A stretch of DNA of 14,659 bases from assembly GCA_937871985.1 (NCBI GenBank), contig CALMPB010000424.1, positions 1 to 14,659 of the forward strand. The letters run 5' to 3'. Source of the stretch: an uncultured Burkholderiaceae bacterium. Lineage in GTDB: Bacteria > Pseudomonadota > Gammaproteobacteria > Burkholderiales > Burkholderiaceae. The position numbers and the translations under genes were made by a program. Shown piece by piece: positions 5,801 to 13,822 of the stretch. Position 1 is the stretch's first letter. Each line of letters opens with the position of its first letter. The notes beneath the pieces were generated by a model. It did no database searches, was not told the DNA's origin, and saw only the letters and a list, made by a program, of their open reading frames with translations.

Positions 5801-6937
5801 ATGCGTCGATTGTGGTTATTGTTCGCCCAGACCGTAACAGTGTGCCTGGGCCTCCTGTTCATCGTGACAACCTTGCGCCCCGACTGGCTGCGGTCGGAGC
5901 GGGCGGCGCCGGCCAGGCAAGGCGCCGCGATCCAGTCGTATGCCGATGCCGTGGCGCGCGCGGCGCCCGCCGTGGTCAACGTCTACACCACCAAGCACGT
6001 GACCGAGCCCGTCGTGCCCTTGTTCAACGACCCCGAGCTGTCGCGCCTTTTCGGCGCGATTCCGGGCCTGAGCGAGCGCCGCAAGGCGACCACGTTGGGT
6101 TCTGGTGTCATTGTACGCAGTGATGGCTATATTTTGACCAACTACCACGTCATCGAGTCGGCGGACGCCATCCAGGTGGCGCTGAACGATGGGCGCCAGG
6201 CCAAGGCCGAGCTGATCGGCGCCGATCCCGACAGCGACCTGGCCGTGCTCAAGATCAAGCTGCCCAATCTGGCCAGCATCACCTTCAGCGAAGGCCACGA
6301 GCCACGGGTGGGCGACGTGGTGCTGGCCATCGGCAATCCATTCGGCGTGGGGCAAACCACCACTCAGGGCATCGTGTCGGCGCTGGGCCGCAACCGGCTC
6401 GGCATCAACACCTACGAAAACTTCATCCAGACCGATGCGGCCATCAATCCGGGCAACTCCGGCGGCGCCCTGGTCGACTCGTCGGGCACTCTGGTGGGCA
6501 TCAACACCGCCATTTATTCCGAGTCGGGCGGTTCGCTGGGCATCGGCTTCGCCATCCCGGCCAAGACGGCGCATACCATCATGGAGCAGATCATCGCCAC
6601 CGGGACGGTGACGCGCGGATGGCTGGGCATCGAGCCGCAGGACATCACCCCCGAGCTGGCCAAGGCGTTCAATCTGGGCCGGCAATCGGGCGTGATCATC
6701 GCCGATGTGCTGCGCAACGGGCCGGCCTGGAACGGCGGCATGCGGGTGGGCGACATCGTGCTCAAGCTGAACGGCAAGCCCGTGGAAGACACGCTGGACT
6801 TCCTGAACCAGATCGCGCCCCTGAAGCCCGGCAGCAACGTAGAGGTGGACATCCTGCGCGGCGGCAAGCCCTTGCACTTGCAGGCCAAGGCGGGGGCGCG
6901 GCCGCGCGTGGCGCATCCGGGCGCGCGCGGTCGCTAG
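5801..6937 (+). CDS. Membrane-anchored DegS/AlgW-like trypsin-type serine protease with one PDZ domain
   Basis: The 378-residue protein has one N-terminal membrane anchor (about 4-24) behind two arginines. A chymotrypsin-fold protease domain covers about 45-255 and a single PDZ domain about 265-360. The catalytic triad is H116 (TNYHVIES), D146 (DSDLAVLK) and S220 (GNSGGAL). In E. coli, DegS of this architecture is held in the inner membrane facing the periplasm. It cleaves the anti-sigma factor RseA when unfolded porins bind its PDZ. Secreted DegP/DegQ have cleaved signals and two PDZ domains, which argues for DegS/AlgW type here. No rseA or rpoE lies nearby. The tail after the PDZ is Arg/Ala-rich. 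The ATG has no strong Shine-Dalgarno sequence; upstream in-frame GTGs (5792, 5765) are alternatives. Confidence 0.9.
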   Translation: MRRLWLLFAQTVTVCLGLLFIVTTLRPDWLRSERAAPARQGAAIQSYADAVARAAPAVVNVYTTKHVTEPVVPLFNDPELSRLFGAIPGLSERRKATTLGSGVIVRSDGYILTNYHVIESADAIQVALNDGRQAKAELIGADPDSDLAVLKIKLPNLASITFSEGHEPRVGDVVLAIGNPFGVGQTTTQGIVSALGRNRLGINTYENFIQTDAAINPGNSGGALVDSSGTLVGINTAIYSESGGSLGIGFAIPAKTAHTIMEQIIATGTVTRGWLGIEPQDITPELAKAFNLGRQSGVIIADVLRNGPAWNGGMRVGDIVLKLNGKPVEDTLDFLNQIAPLKPGSNVEVDILRGGKPLHLQAKAGARPRVAHPGARGR

Positions 6938-6961
6938 GAGCAGGCGTGGGTTGGCCCCCGA

Positions 6962-7768
6962 TCAGTTGTCGGGAGACGAGTCGGAGGCGGTGAGTTCGCC
7001 GGCCGATTCCTCCTTGGCGGACTTCTTGGCGACGATGCTGGCCACCAGGACGCCCAGCTCGAACAGCAGGCATAGGGGGAAAGCCAGCATGAACTGGCTG
7101 AGCACGTCGGGCGGCGTCACGACGGCGGCGACGATGAAGGCCCCGACGATGACGTAGCCGCGCACCGACTTGAGCTTGGCGACGGTGACGATGCCCGTTT
7201 TGACCAGCAGCACCACGATGACCGGGACTTCGAAGGTGACCCCGAAGGCAATGAACATGGTCATGACGAAGCTGAGATAGGCTTCGATGTCGGGCGCCGG
7301 GGTGATGGATTGCGGCGCGAACGTGGCGATGAAGTGAAAGACCGTGCGAAACACCACGAAGTAGCAGAACGCCATGCCCAGCAGGAACAGCAAGGTGCTG
7401 GACAGGATGAGGGGCAGGGCCAGGCGCCTTTCGTGCGTGTACAGGCCCGGCGCGACAAAGGCCCAGGCCTGGTACAGCACCACGGGCAGGGCGATGACGA
7501 AGGCGGCCATCAGGGTGACCTTGATGGGAACCATGAACGGCGTGATGACGCCCGTGGCGATCATGCGCGTGCCGGTGGGCAGCGAAGCCAGCATGGGCTG
7601 GGCCAGGAAGTCGTAGATTTTCGAGGCGCCCGGATAGAGGAACAGCACGACGAACACCACCAGCACGGCCACCACGGCCTTGAGCAGGCGCGAGCGCAGC
7701 TCGATGAGGTGGGAGATGAAGGTTTCCTGGGAGTCGTCCTGGCCCTGGCCGATGTCTTCCTGCGTCAC
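6962..7768 (-). CDS. tatC: Sec-independent protein translocase TatC
   Basis: TatC is the six-helix receptor that, with TatB, binds twin-arginine signal peptides of folded proteins at the inner membrane. The 268-residue protein has the cytoplasmic N-terminal motif HLIELRSRL, with E23 and R25 matching the signal-binding E15 and R17 of E. coli. Six hydrophobic segments lie at about 28-48, 84-107, 116-140, 164-189, 203-219 and 224-245. The conserved FVAPGLYTHERR loop (104-115) holds the second signal-binding glutamate, E113. E180 lies in FEVP of helix 4. The polar C-terminal tail (246-268) is longer than in E. coli. The start is GTG at 7766-7768, overlapping the tatB stop by 4 bases, so translation is probably coupled. 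It is the last gene of the long minus-strand run. Confidence 0.97.
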   Translation of the reverse strand: MTQEDIGQGQDDSQETFISHLIELRSRLLKAVVAVLVVFVVLFLYPGASKIYDFLAQPMLASLPTGTRMIATGVITPFMVPIKVTLMAAFVIALPVVLYQAWAFVAPGLYTHERRLALPLILSSTLLFLLGMAFCYFVVFRTVFHFIATFAPQSITPAPDIEAYLSFVMTMFIAFGVTFEVPVIVVLLVKTGIVTVAKLKSVRGYVIVGAFIVAAVVTPPDVLSQFMLAFPLCLLFELGVLVASIVAKKSAKEESAGELTASDSSPDN

Positions 7769-8304
7769 GAGTGTGTTCCGGTGGAGGGTTTGCCTGTGTT
7801 GTCGTCGGTTGCCTTCGCCTCGTCGAAACCGGGCAGGGGCAGCGTGTGCGGGTCGATGGCAGCCGCGCCGGTGGCCTCGGGTTTGGGGTCGGCGGCGGCA
7901 ATGGCGTCGGTCTGAGCGGGTTGCGGAGCCGCCTCCTGGATGGCTTCGGGCTTGCCGGTGGCTTCGTTGGCCACGGCCTTGGCGCTGGCGCTGGCGCTGA
8001 CCGCCATGCTGGCGCTTTTAAGCGCATCGTGCGCTTCGGTGATGGGTTCGCGCAGGCTGTTGCCGGCGTCGGCCACGGAGTCCTTCACCGACTTGGCGGC
8101 ATCTTCGAGCTGGTTTTTCAGATCGCCGATGTCGTTTTTTTCCATTTCGCGCTGGATATCGGATTTGACGTCGTTGACGTAGCGCTGCGCGCGGCCGAGC
8201 AAGTGGCCGACGGTTCGGGCGACGGTGGGCAGGCGCTCGGGACCGATCACGATCAGGGCGATGACGCCGATCAGGATGAGTTCGCTAAAGCTGACATCGA
8301 ACAT
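7765..8304 (-). CDS. tatB: Sec-independent protein translocase TatB
   Basis: TatB pairs with TatC in the signal-recognition complex. The 179-residue protein starts with the family hallmark MFDVSFSELILIGVIALIVIGPERLP: a short periplasmic N-terminus with conserved E8, a hydrophobic helix (about 6-20), then the hinge G21-P22. An amphipathic helix follows (about 24-45), then a charged helical stretch to about 95. The last 80 residues are an Ala/Pro-rich, low-complexity tail (AVSASASAKAVANEATGKPE and beyond), which is usually poorly conserved. The length and the GPERLP motif separate it from TatA. It sits 81 bases after tatA and overlaps tatC by 4 bases. Confidence 0.95.
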   Translation of the reverse strand: MFDVSFSELILIGVIALIVIGPERLPTVARTVGHLLGRAQRYVNDVKSDIQREMEKNDIGDLKNQLEDAAKSVKDSVADAGNSLREPITEAHDALKSASMAVSASASAKAVANEATGKPEAIQEAAPQPAQTDAIAAADPKPEATGAAAIDPHTLPLPGFDEAKATDDNTGKPSTGTHS

Positions 8305-8385
8305 GGATAGCTGGGCTCTTGAGTGGGGAGCCGCCGGGTTCCAGTGGAAGGGCGGCGACCGGGAGACGCTTGGCGCTGCGAGGCG

Positions 8386-8616
8386 TCAGGCGTCTTTTTT
8401 TTCTTTCGCTTCCACGTCGATGGTGTCGCTGTCCTGGACACGCTCGGTGACGGCTTCGGGTTTTTTGGCTTCGCCGCTGGCTTCCGCCATGCCTTTCTTG
8501 AAGCCCTTGACGGCTCCGCCCAGGTCCTCACCCATATTGCGCAATTTTTTGGTACCGAAAATAAGGGCCACGATGACCAGAACGATCAGCCAGTGCCAAA
8601 TGCTGAAGCTACCCAT
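8386..8616 (-). CDS. tatA: Sec-independent protein translocase TatA
   Basis: TatA polymerises to form the protein-conducting element of the Tat pathway once TatBC has bound a substrate. The 76-residue protein has the short N-terminus MGSFSIWHW, a single membrane helix (about 7-20), and the hinge [10 protein letters not shown]. An amphipathic helix follows (about 24-43, [12 protein letters not shown]), then a polar acidic and basic tail ending in KEKKDA. Position 8 is His, where E. coli TatA has Gln. A good ribosome binding site, GGGAG, lies about 6 bases before the ATG. It is first of tatABC, 114 bases downstream of hisE, with a possible internal promoter in that gap. Confidence 0.96.
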   Translation of the reverse strand: MGSFSIWHWLIVLVIVALIFGTKKLRNMGEDLGGAVKGFKKGMAEASGEAKKPEAVTERVQDSDTIDVEAKEKKDA

Positions 8617-8674
8617 TTTTATCTCCCAACTCTGTCGGTTAAGCGGCTGTGCCGCGCTTGTGTCCCAGGGCCCT

Positions 8675-8680
8675 CATTCT
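8675..8680 (-). promoter_or_regulatory. Possible -10 box ahead of tatA
   Basis: Within the 114-base hisE-tatA gap, the minus strand reads GGGTAGAATGAGG. TAGAAT (within a base or two of 8675-8680) matches 5 of 6 of the -10 consensus. No matching -35 is visible at 16-18 bases (at best 3 of 6). If active, tatABC would be transcribed separately from the his genes, at least in part. Weak call. Confidence 0.3.
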
Positions 8681-8730
8681 ACCCAACCATCGGGAATCGT
8701 GCAGGGTGTTCGCGCCGCGCGCGCCGGGTG

Positions 8731-9084
8731 CTATTTGGAATCGCCGCGGCTGGCTTTTTCGGCCAGGCCGGAAGTGCCTTCGCGACGGGCCAGTTCGCGC
8801 AGCACGTCTTCGGGGCGAAGGTGGTAGTGCGCCAGGGCGACCAGGCTGTGAAACCACAAGTCGGCCATTTCGTAGACGATGCGATCCGGAGCGTTGTCCT
8901 TGGCGGCCATGACGAGCTCGGTGGCCTCTTCGCCGATCTTCTTCAGGAAGGCGTCGGGGCCGCGGGCCAGCAGCTTGGCGGAATACGACGAAGCGGGATC
9001 GCCGCCGTTCTGGGGCAGGCGCGATTCCAGGGTGTCGGCCAGTCGATACAGGATTTCTGCTTCGGAGTGCGTGGAGTCGGTCAT
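8731..9084 (-). CDS. hisE: Phosphoribosyl-ATP pyrophosphohydrolase HisE
   Basis: HisE removes pyrophosphate from phosphoribosyl-ATP, the second step of histidine biosynthesis. The 117-residue protein is an all-helical MazG-type enzyme. It has the magnesium-binding glutamates in [14 protein letters not shown] (E53, E54, E57) and in YEMADLWFH (E72, D75). It is a separate gene here, not fused to hisI as in enteric bacteria. The reading frame stays open upstream to 9303, but the start is ATG at 9082-9084. That ATG overlaps the hisI stop codon by 4 bases, and the family alignment begins there. It is the last his gene before tatA. Confidence 0.96.
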   Translation of the reverse strand: MTDSTHSEAEILYRLADTLESRLPQNGGDPASSYSAKLLARGPDAFLKKIGEEATELVMAAKDNAPDRIVYEMADLWFHSLVALAHYHLRPEDVLRELARREGTSGLAEKASRGDSK

Positions 9085-9479
9085 TTGTAGATCAGCTTGG
9101 GGTCTTTGAGTACGGGATCGGTGGTAACCCAGCCATCCTGGCCGGCCTCGCCTTCGAGGCGCCGGAAAAAACAGCTTTCCCTGCCTGTGTGACAGGCAAT
9201 GCCGCCTTTTTGTTCCACCGTCAGCAGTATGACGTCGCCGTCGCAGTCGAGACGGATTTCGTGCACGATTTGCTGATGGCCGGATTCCTCGCCCTTGCGC
9301 CACAGCTTGCCGCGCGAGCGCGACCAGTAGACCGCGCGGCGCGTGGCGGCGGTTTCGGTCAGGGCCTCGGCGTTCATCCAGGCCACCATGAGAATGCGGC
9401 CGGTTTGAAAGTCCTGCGCGATGGCCGGGATCAGCCCGGCGTCGTCGAACGTAACGGCATTGAGCCAGTCGGTGGTCAT
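9081..9479 (-). CDS. hisI: Phosphoribosyl-AMP cyclohydrolase HisI
   Basis: HisI opens the adenine ring of phosphoribosyl-AMP, the third step of the pathway. The 132-residue protein carries VAWMNAEAL (32-40) and [14 protein letters not shown] (55-68). The metal site D78-C79-D80-x-D82 (RLDCDGD) is present, plus C96 and C103 ([13 protein letters not shown]), the cysteines that bind zinc across the dimer. It is monofunctional and of typical length. It overlaps hisF upstream (9476-9479) and hisE downstream (9081-9084) by 4 bases each, so translation is probably coupled along the chain. Confidence 0.97.
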   Translation of the reverse strand: MTTDWLNAVTFDDAGLIPAIAQDFQTGRILMVAWMNAEALTETAATRRAVYWSRSRGKLWRKGEESGHQQIVHEIRLDCDGDVILLTVEQKGGIACHTGRESCFFRRLEGEAGQDGWVTTDPVLKDPKLIYK

Positions 9480-10276
9480 AGGCGCACCTTGATGCCTTGT
9501 TGGTCCATGAATTCCTTGGCCTGCCGCACCGTGTGTTCGCCGTAGTGGAAGATGCTGGCGGCCAGCACCGCGCTGGCCCGTCCGGTGGTGACCCCGTCGG
9601 CCAGGTGCTGCAGGCTGCCGACCCCGCCGGAGGCGATGACCGGCACCGGCACCGCGTCGGACACGGCGCGGGTGAGTTCGAGATCGAAGCCGGCCTTGGT
9701 GCCGTCGCGATCCATGGAGGTGAGCAGGATTTCGCCGGCGCCGTAGCTGGCCATTTTTCTAGCCCATTCCACGGCGTCGATGCCGGTGGCCTTGCGCCCG
9801 CCGTGCGTGAAGATTTCCCATTTGGCCGGTTCGCCGGGCTGCGAGCTGCGGCGCGCGTCGATGGCGACCACGATGCATTGTGAGCCGTGATAGTCGGCGG
9901 CCGCCTTGACCAGCTCGGGGTTGGAGACGGCGGCGCTGTTGATGGATACTTTGTCGGCGCCGGCGTTGAGCAGGCGCTGGATGTCGGCCACTTGCCGCAC
10001 GCCGCCGCCGACGGTCAGGGGAATGAAGATTTGCGAGGCCACGGCCTCGATGATGGGCAGGATGAGGTCGCGGTTGTCGCTGGTGGCGGTGATGTCCAGG
10101 AAGGTGAGTTCGTCGGCGCCTTGTTCGTTGTAGCGCTGCGCGATTTCGACCGGGTCGCCGGCGTCGACCAGGTCGACGAAATTGACGCCCTTGACCACCC
10201 GCCCGGCGGTGACGTCCAGGCAAGGAATGATGCGCCGGGTCAGCGCCGTGTCGCTCAGCGCGTCAGCGATGTTCAT
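9476..10276 (-). CDS. hisF: Imidazole glycerol phosphate synthase cyclase subunit HisF
   Basis: HisF is the (beta/alpha)8-barrel subunit that uses ammonia delivered by HisH to turn PRFAR into imidazole glycerol phosphate and AICAR. The 266-residue protein has the two catalytic aspartates, D21 (RRIIPCLDV) and D140 (VVAIDARR). Phosphate-binding motifs lie near VGGGVR (89-94) and ASGGVG (215-220), with [12 protein letters not shown] (187-198) between them. About 10 extra residues precede the usual start of the barrel. The frame is open upstream to 10393, but the ATG at 10274-10276 overlaps the hisA stop by 4 bases and fits the family. Its partner gene hisH lies two genes upstream. Confidence 0.98.
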   Translation of the reverse strand: MNIADALSDTALTRRIIPCLDVTAGRVVKGVNFVDLVDAGDPVEIAQRYNEQGADELTFLDITATSDNRDLILPIIEAVASQIFIPLTVGGGVRQVADIQRLLNAGADKVSINSAAVSNPELVKAAADYHGSQCIVVAIDARRSSQPGEPAKWEIFTHGGRKATGIDAVEWARKMASYGAGEILLTSMDRDGTKAGFDLELTRAVSDAVPVPVIASGGVGSLQHLADGVTTGRASAVLAASIFHYGEHTVRQAKEFMDQQGIKVRL

Positions 10277-11022
10277 GTTTCGTCCGCGCCCAGCTCGTCG
10301 GCCAGGTTCTGGGCAGCGGCGAAGTCCAGCGTGCCTTCGTAGATGCTGCGGCCGAGAATGGCGCCCTCGACGCCTTCTTCCTCGACGTCGCACAGCGCCC
10401 GGATATCGGACAGGTCGGTGACGCCGCCCGAGGCGATGATGGGAATGTTGACATGTTGGGCCAGCTTGACCGTGGCGTCGATGTTGACGCCCGACAGCAT
10501 GCCGTCGCGGCCGATGTCGGTGTAGATGATGGCCTCGCAGCCGTAGTCCTCGAACTTGCGGGCGATGTCCAGCACGTCGTGGCGCGTGAGCTTGCTCCAG
10601 CCGTCGGTGGCCACTTTGCCTTCGCGGGCGTCCAGGCCCACGATGATGTTGCCGGGAAAGGCGCTGCAGGCATCGCGCAGGAAGCCGGGGTCTTTGACGG
10701 CCGCGGTGCCGATGATGACGTAGGACAGGCCGATATCCAGGTATTTTTCAATGGTGTCCAGGTCGCGGATGCCTCCGCCTATTTGCACCGGAATCTGGTT
10801 GTCCATGGCCGCCAGGATGGACTTGATGGCCATCTGGTTCTTGGGCGTGCCGGCCACTGCGCCGTTCAGGTCGACCAGGTGCAGGCGGCGGGCGCCTTGC
10901 TCCAGCCACTGGGCGGCCATGGCGGCGGGATCTTCCGAGAAAATGGTGGCGTCGCCGAGGTCGCCCTGGCGCAGGCGCACGCACTGTCCGTCTTTGAGGT
11001 CGATAGCGGGAATGAGAAGCAT
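10273..11022 (-). CDS. hisA: ProFAR isomerase HisA
   Basis: HisA isomerises ProFAR to PRFAR by an Amadori rearrangement. The 249-residue (beta/alpha)8-barrel begins [12 protein letters not shown], with catalytic D8. The second catalytic aspartate is D131 in VGLDAREG. Phosphate-binding glycines are in QIGGGIR (80-86) and ASGGV (about 198-202). Its half-barrel symmetry and relation to HisF are visible in these repeated motifs. It lies 50 bases downstream of hisH and overlaps hisF by 4 bases (ATGA at 10273-10276). No clear Shine-Dalgarno sequence precedes the ATG. Confidence 0.97.
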   Translation of the reverse strand: MLLIPAIDLKDGQCVRLRQGDLGDATIFSEDPAAMAAQWLEQGARRLHLVDLNGAVAGTPKNQMAIKSILAAMDNQIPVQIGGGIRDLDTIEKYLDIGLSYVIIGTAAVKDPGFLRDACSAFPGNIIVGLDAREGKVATDGWSKLTRHDVLDIARKFEDYGCEAIIYTDIGRDGMLSGVNIDATVKLAQHVNIPIIASGGVTDLSDIRALCDVEEEGVEGAILGRSIYEGTLDFAAAQNLADELGADET

Positions 11023-11072
11023 GATCGAAGTTCGTGAAGGCAGGAATTTAAAATGAAAGTTTAAGGCAACTG

Positions 11073-11726
11073 TCAGGGGTTCCAGTCGACAAAATTGCGA
11101 TACAGGCGCAGGCCGGCATCGGCGCTTTTCTCGGGGTGGAATTGCACGGCGAAAATATTGCCGGCGGCGACCGCACAGGTAAAGCTTACTCCGTAATGGG
11201 TGGTTCCGGCGGTCAGCGCCGCGTCGGCCGGCTGGGCATAGTAGCTATGCACGAAGTAAAAGTGGGTGTTGTCGGCAATGCCTTCCCAGAGCGGATGGGG
11301 CTTGGTCTGCTGCACGCGGTTCCAGCCCATGTGCGGCACCTTGAGCAGTTCTTCGTCGTGCTCGGGGTGGCCGGGCGAGGCGTACTGCGGTCCCGAGAAG
11401 CGTTTGACCAGCCCCGGAAAGATGTCCAGACAGGGGGTGTCGCCTTCTTCGCTGCGCGAGAACAGCATTTGCTCGCCCACGCAGACGCCCAGCAGGGGTT
11501 TGTTGCGGGCCGCTTCCAGCACGGCCTCGCGCAGCCCCGATTCGTCGAGGGTGCGGATGCAGTCCGGCATGGCGCCCTGGCCGGGAAACACCACGCGCGA
11601 GGCGTTCTGGATTTCATGGGCCTGGCTGCAGACGCGCACGTCGGCGTCCGGGGCGGCCGCGCGCAGGGCCCGGGCAACCGAATGGAAGTTGCCCATGCCG
11701 TAGTCAACGATGGCGATAGTATTCAC
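11073..11726 (-). CDS. hisH: Imidazole glycerol phosphate synthase glutaminase subunit HisH
   Basis: HisH is a class I glutamine amidotransferase that supplies ammonia to HisF. The 217-residue protein begins [15 protein letters not shown]. It has the oxyanion-strand motif [10 protein letters not shown] (47-56), the nucleophile C82 in [10 protein letters not shown], and the rest of the triad, H197 and E199, in VQFHPEKS. The start codon is GTG (11724-11726), not ATG, which may lower its translation relative to neighbours. It sits 21 bases after hisB and 50 bases before hisA. Confidence 0.97.
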   Translation of the reverse strand: MNTIAIVDYGMGNFHSVARALRAAAPDADVRVCSQAHEIQNASRVVFPGQGAMPDCIRTLDESGLREAVLEAARNKPLLGVCVGEQMLFSRSEEGDTPCLDIFPGLVKRFSGPQYASPGHPEHDEELLKVPHMGWNRVQQTKPHPLWEGIADNTHFYFVHSYYAQPADAALTAGTTHYGVSFTCAVAAGNIFAVQFHPEKSADAGLRLYRNFVDWNP

Positions 11727-11747
11727 AATGCACGAAAACGGTTGGGT

Positions 11748-12335
11748 TTAGAGGACGCCTTTGGTCGAAGGCACGACGCCTTCGTTGCGCGGATCGAGCT
11801 CGATGGCCATGCGCAGGGCGCGGCCAAAGGCCTTGAACACGGTTTCGCACTGGTGGTGCGAGTTTTCGCCGCGCAGGTTGTCGATATGCAGCGTAACCAG
11901 GGCGTGGTTGACGAAGCCCTGGAAGAATTCGCGCGTGAGGTCGACGTCGAAGCGCCCGATGTGCGAGCGCGTGAACGGGATGTGGTATTCCAGCCCCGGA
12001 CGGCCCGAGAAATCGATGACCACGCGCGACAAGGCTTCGTCCAGCGGCACGTACGAGTGTCCGTAGCGGCGCAGGCCTTTTTTGTCGCCCACGGCGGCCG
12101 CAAATGCCTGGCCCAGCGTAATACCCACGTCTTCCACGGTGTGGTGGTCGTCGATGTGGGTGTCGCCGTCGCACTGGATTTCCAGGTCGATGAGGCCGTG
12201 GCGGGCGATCTGGTCCAGCATGTGGTCCAGGAACGGAACCCCGGTGTTGATGGACTGGCGGCCTGTGCCGTCGATGTTGATGACGACGCGAATGCGGGTT
12301 TCGTTGGTGTTGCGGGTAATGTCGGCGGTGCGCAT
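11748..12335 (-). CDS. hisB: Imidazoleglycerol-phosphate dehydratase HisB (monofunctional)
   Basis: HisB removes water from imidazole glycerol phosphate to give imidazole acetol phosphate, using a dimanganese site. The 195-residue protein has the two hallmark histidine clusters: [13 protein letters not shown] (35-47) with [14 protein letters not shown] (58-71), and the repeat-related [16 protein letters not shown] (159-174). It lacks the N-terminal HAD phosphatase domain of the bifunctional enteric HisB, so histidinol phosphatase must come from another gene. Its product is the substrate of HisC, whose gene is not in the expected place just upstream. The ATG lies 110 bases after hisD. Confidence 0.97.
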   Translation of the reverse strand: MRTADITRNTNETRIRVVINIDGTGRQSINTGVPFLDHMLDQIARHGLIDLEIQCDGDTHIDDHHTVEDVGITLGQAFAAAVGDKKGLRRYGHSYVPLDEALSRVVIDFSGRPGLEYHIPFTRSHIGRFDVDLTREFFQGFVNHALVTLHIDNLRGENSHHQCETVFKAFGRALRMAIELDPRNEGVVPSTKGVL

Positions 12336-12445
12336 GGTCAGGACTCGGTGATCTGGTTTAGTGCCGGGGCGGCGGTTTGCACGCCTGGTGGCGGGGTTGG
12401 CCGGATGACTGGGTGGGTGATGGCCGTACGGGTAATGTGCGGTGC
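12336..12445 (-). other. hisD-hisB spacer without hisC
   Basis: These 110 bases lie where many proteobacterial his operons carry hisC (about 1.1 kb). No aminotransferase motif can be read in any minus-strand frame. In the hisD frame, the reading stays open for 35 codons after the hisD TGA and stops at 12338-12340, two bases before the hisB ATG. The translation is Pro/Thr/Ala-rich and resembles nothing I recognise. No promoter or strong hairpin was seen. Confidence 0.6.
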
Positions 12446-13753
12446 TCAGTGCTTTTCGGTAAGGCGGTATTGCGCGCTGGCCGCGTGCGCCTGCAGGCCT
12501 TCGCCCAGGGCAAGCAAGGCGGCCGTGCGTCCCAGGGTTTGAGCGCCCGCCGGCGAAACATTGATGAGGCTGGAGCGCTTTTGGAAATCATACACGCCCA
12601 GCGGCGAGGAAAACCGCGCCGTGCGCGCCGTGGGCAGCACGTGGTTGGGGCCGGCGCAGTAGTCGCCCAGCGATTCCGAACTGTAGCGGCCCATGAAGAT
12701 GGCGCCCGCATGGCGGATTTTTTGAGCCCAGGCCTCGGGGTTCTGGGTGGAGATTTCCAGGTGCTCGGGGGCGATGTCGTTGGCGATGTCGCAGGCTTGA
12801 TCCAGGTCTTGCACCAGGATGAGGGCCCCGCGGTTGCTCAGGCTGCTGCGCAGGATATCGACGCGCGGCATGGTGGGCAGCAGGCGTTCTATGGCGGCGT
12901 AGACCTGATCCAGGTAGGCGGCGTCGGGGCACAGCAAAATGGCCTGGGCCAGTTCGTCGTGCTCGGCCTGCGAAAACAGATCCATGGCGATCCAGTCGGC
13001 CGGGGTCGTGCCGTCGGCGATGATGAGGATCTCGCTGGGGCCGGCGATCATGTCGATGCCCACGGTGCCGTAGACGCGGCGCTTGGCGCTGGCGACGTAG
13101 GCGTTGCCGGGGCCGACGATTTTATCGACGGAGGCGATGGTTTGCGTGCCGTAGGCCAGGGCGCCGATGGCCTGCGCGCCGCCGATGGCCCAGACGCGGT
13201 CCACGCCTGCGACGGCGGCGGCCGCCAGCACGATGGGGTTGCGCGCGCCGTTGGGCGTTGGCGTGACCATGACGACCTCAGGAACGCCGGCCACCTTGGC
13301 GGGAATGGCGTTCATGAGCACCGACGACGGATACGCCGCCTTGCCGCCCGGCACGTACAGACCGACGCGGTCGAGCGGCGTGATTTTTTGGCCCAGCACC
13401 GTGCCGTCGGGCTCGGTGTAGGTCCAGGTTTCGGTGCGTTGATGTTCGTGATACGCCTGAACCCTTCGGGCGGCGGTTTCCAGCGCGCCGCGCTGCTCGG
13501 CGGGCAGGGCTTGCAGCGCAGCCTGCCATTCGGCCTTGGGGATTTCCAGTTCGGCCACGGACTGCGCCGGCACATGGTCGAAGCGCTGGGTATATTCGAG
13601 CAGGGCGGCGTCGCCACGGTGCTGGATGTCCTTGAGGACATCGGCGCTGACGCGCTCGATGGCTTCGTCTTGCGAAGCATCGAAGGCTAGCAGCGTTCGC
13701 AGCGTTTGCGCGAAATCGTCGGAGCGGGAATCTAGGCGTTTGATCAGGGGCAT
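12446..13753 (-). CDS. hisD: Histidinol dehydrogenase HisD
   Basis: HisD catalyses the last two steps, oxidising L-histidinol to L-histidine with two NAD+. The 435-residue protein matches the family length (about 434 in E. coli). Visible motifs are [17 protein letters not shown] (131-147), VGPGNAYV (213-220) and [11 protein letters not shown] (237-247). The catalytic pair E330-H331 lies in IAPEHLEI. Predicted zinc ligands are Q262 and H265 (FSQAEHD), D364 ([10 protein letters not shown]) and H423. The open frame extends to a TTG at 13795, but the ATG at 13751-13753 gives the usual N-terminus ([10 protein letters not shown]). It follows hisG after 69 bases; downstream comes hisB, not hisC. Confidence 0.97.
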   Translation of the reverse strand: MPLIKRLDSRSDDFAQTLRTLLAFDASQDEAIERVSADVLKDIQHRGDAALLEYTQRFDHVPAQSVAELEIPKAEWQAALQALPAEQRGALETAARRVQAYHEHQRTETWTYTEPDGTVLGQKITPLDRVGLYVPGGKAAYPSSVLMNAIPAKVAGVPEVVMVTPTPNGARNPIVLAAAAVAGVDRVWAIGGAQAIGALAYGTQTIASVDKIVGPGNAYVASAKRRVYGTVGIDMIAGPSEILIIADGTTPADWIAMDLFSQAEHDELAQAILLCPDAAYLDQVYAAIERLLPTMPRVDILRSSLSNRGALILVQDLDQACDIANDIAPEHLEISTQNPEAWAQKIRHAGAIFMGRYSSESLGDYCAGPNHVLPTARTARFSSPLGVYDFQKRSSLINVSPAGAQTLGRTAALLALGEGLQAHAASAQYRLTEKH

Positions 13754-13822
13754 AAACGAACGGGAGCTGAAGGCGGATCTGTCGAGGACGATCAAATAAA
13801 GAGTGTATACCTTAACAACCCG

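Noticed and set aside
6955..6973. Terminator between the DegS-like gene and tatC (CCCGA/TCGGG)
   Set aside because: The stem is only 5 bp, overlaps the tatC stop codon, and has no T-run on either strand.
6762..8027. 421-codon minus-strand open frame across tatC and tatB
   Set aside because: It is out of frame with both tat genes, and its Pro/Arg/His-rich translation is typical of a shifted GC-rich frame.
9085..9303. 73-codon N-terminal extension of hisE, which might suggest a hisI-hisE fusion
   Set aside because: It is an out-of-frame reading of hisI. The hisI gene has its own stop, overlapping the hisE ATG.
10277..10393. 39-codon N-terminal extension of hisF
   Set aside because: It is Arg-rich translation of the hisA coding strand in another frame. 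The ATGA overlap with hisA marks the real start.
12336..12445. Remnant of hisC in the hisD-hisB spacer
   Set aside because: No residues resembling the HisC C-terminus or its pyridoxal-phosphate site could be read in any minus-strand frame.
11136..12542. 468-codon plus-strand open frame opposite hisH and hisB
   Set aside because: It is the antisense shadow of two certain genes in GC-rich DNA. Its translation is Val/Gly/Ala/Asp-rich with no recognisable domain and no ribosome binding site.
12377..13690. 437-codon plus-strand open frame opposite hisD
   Set aside because: Antisense shadow of hisD with no domain and no start signals.
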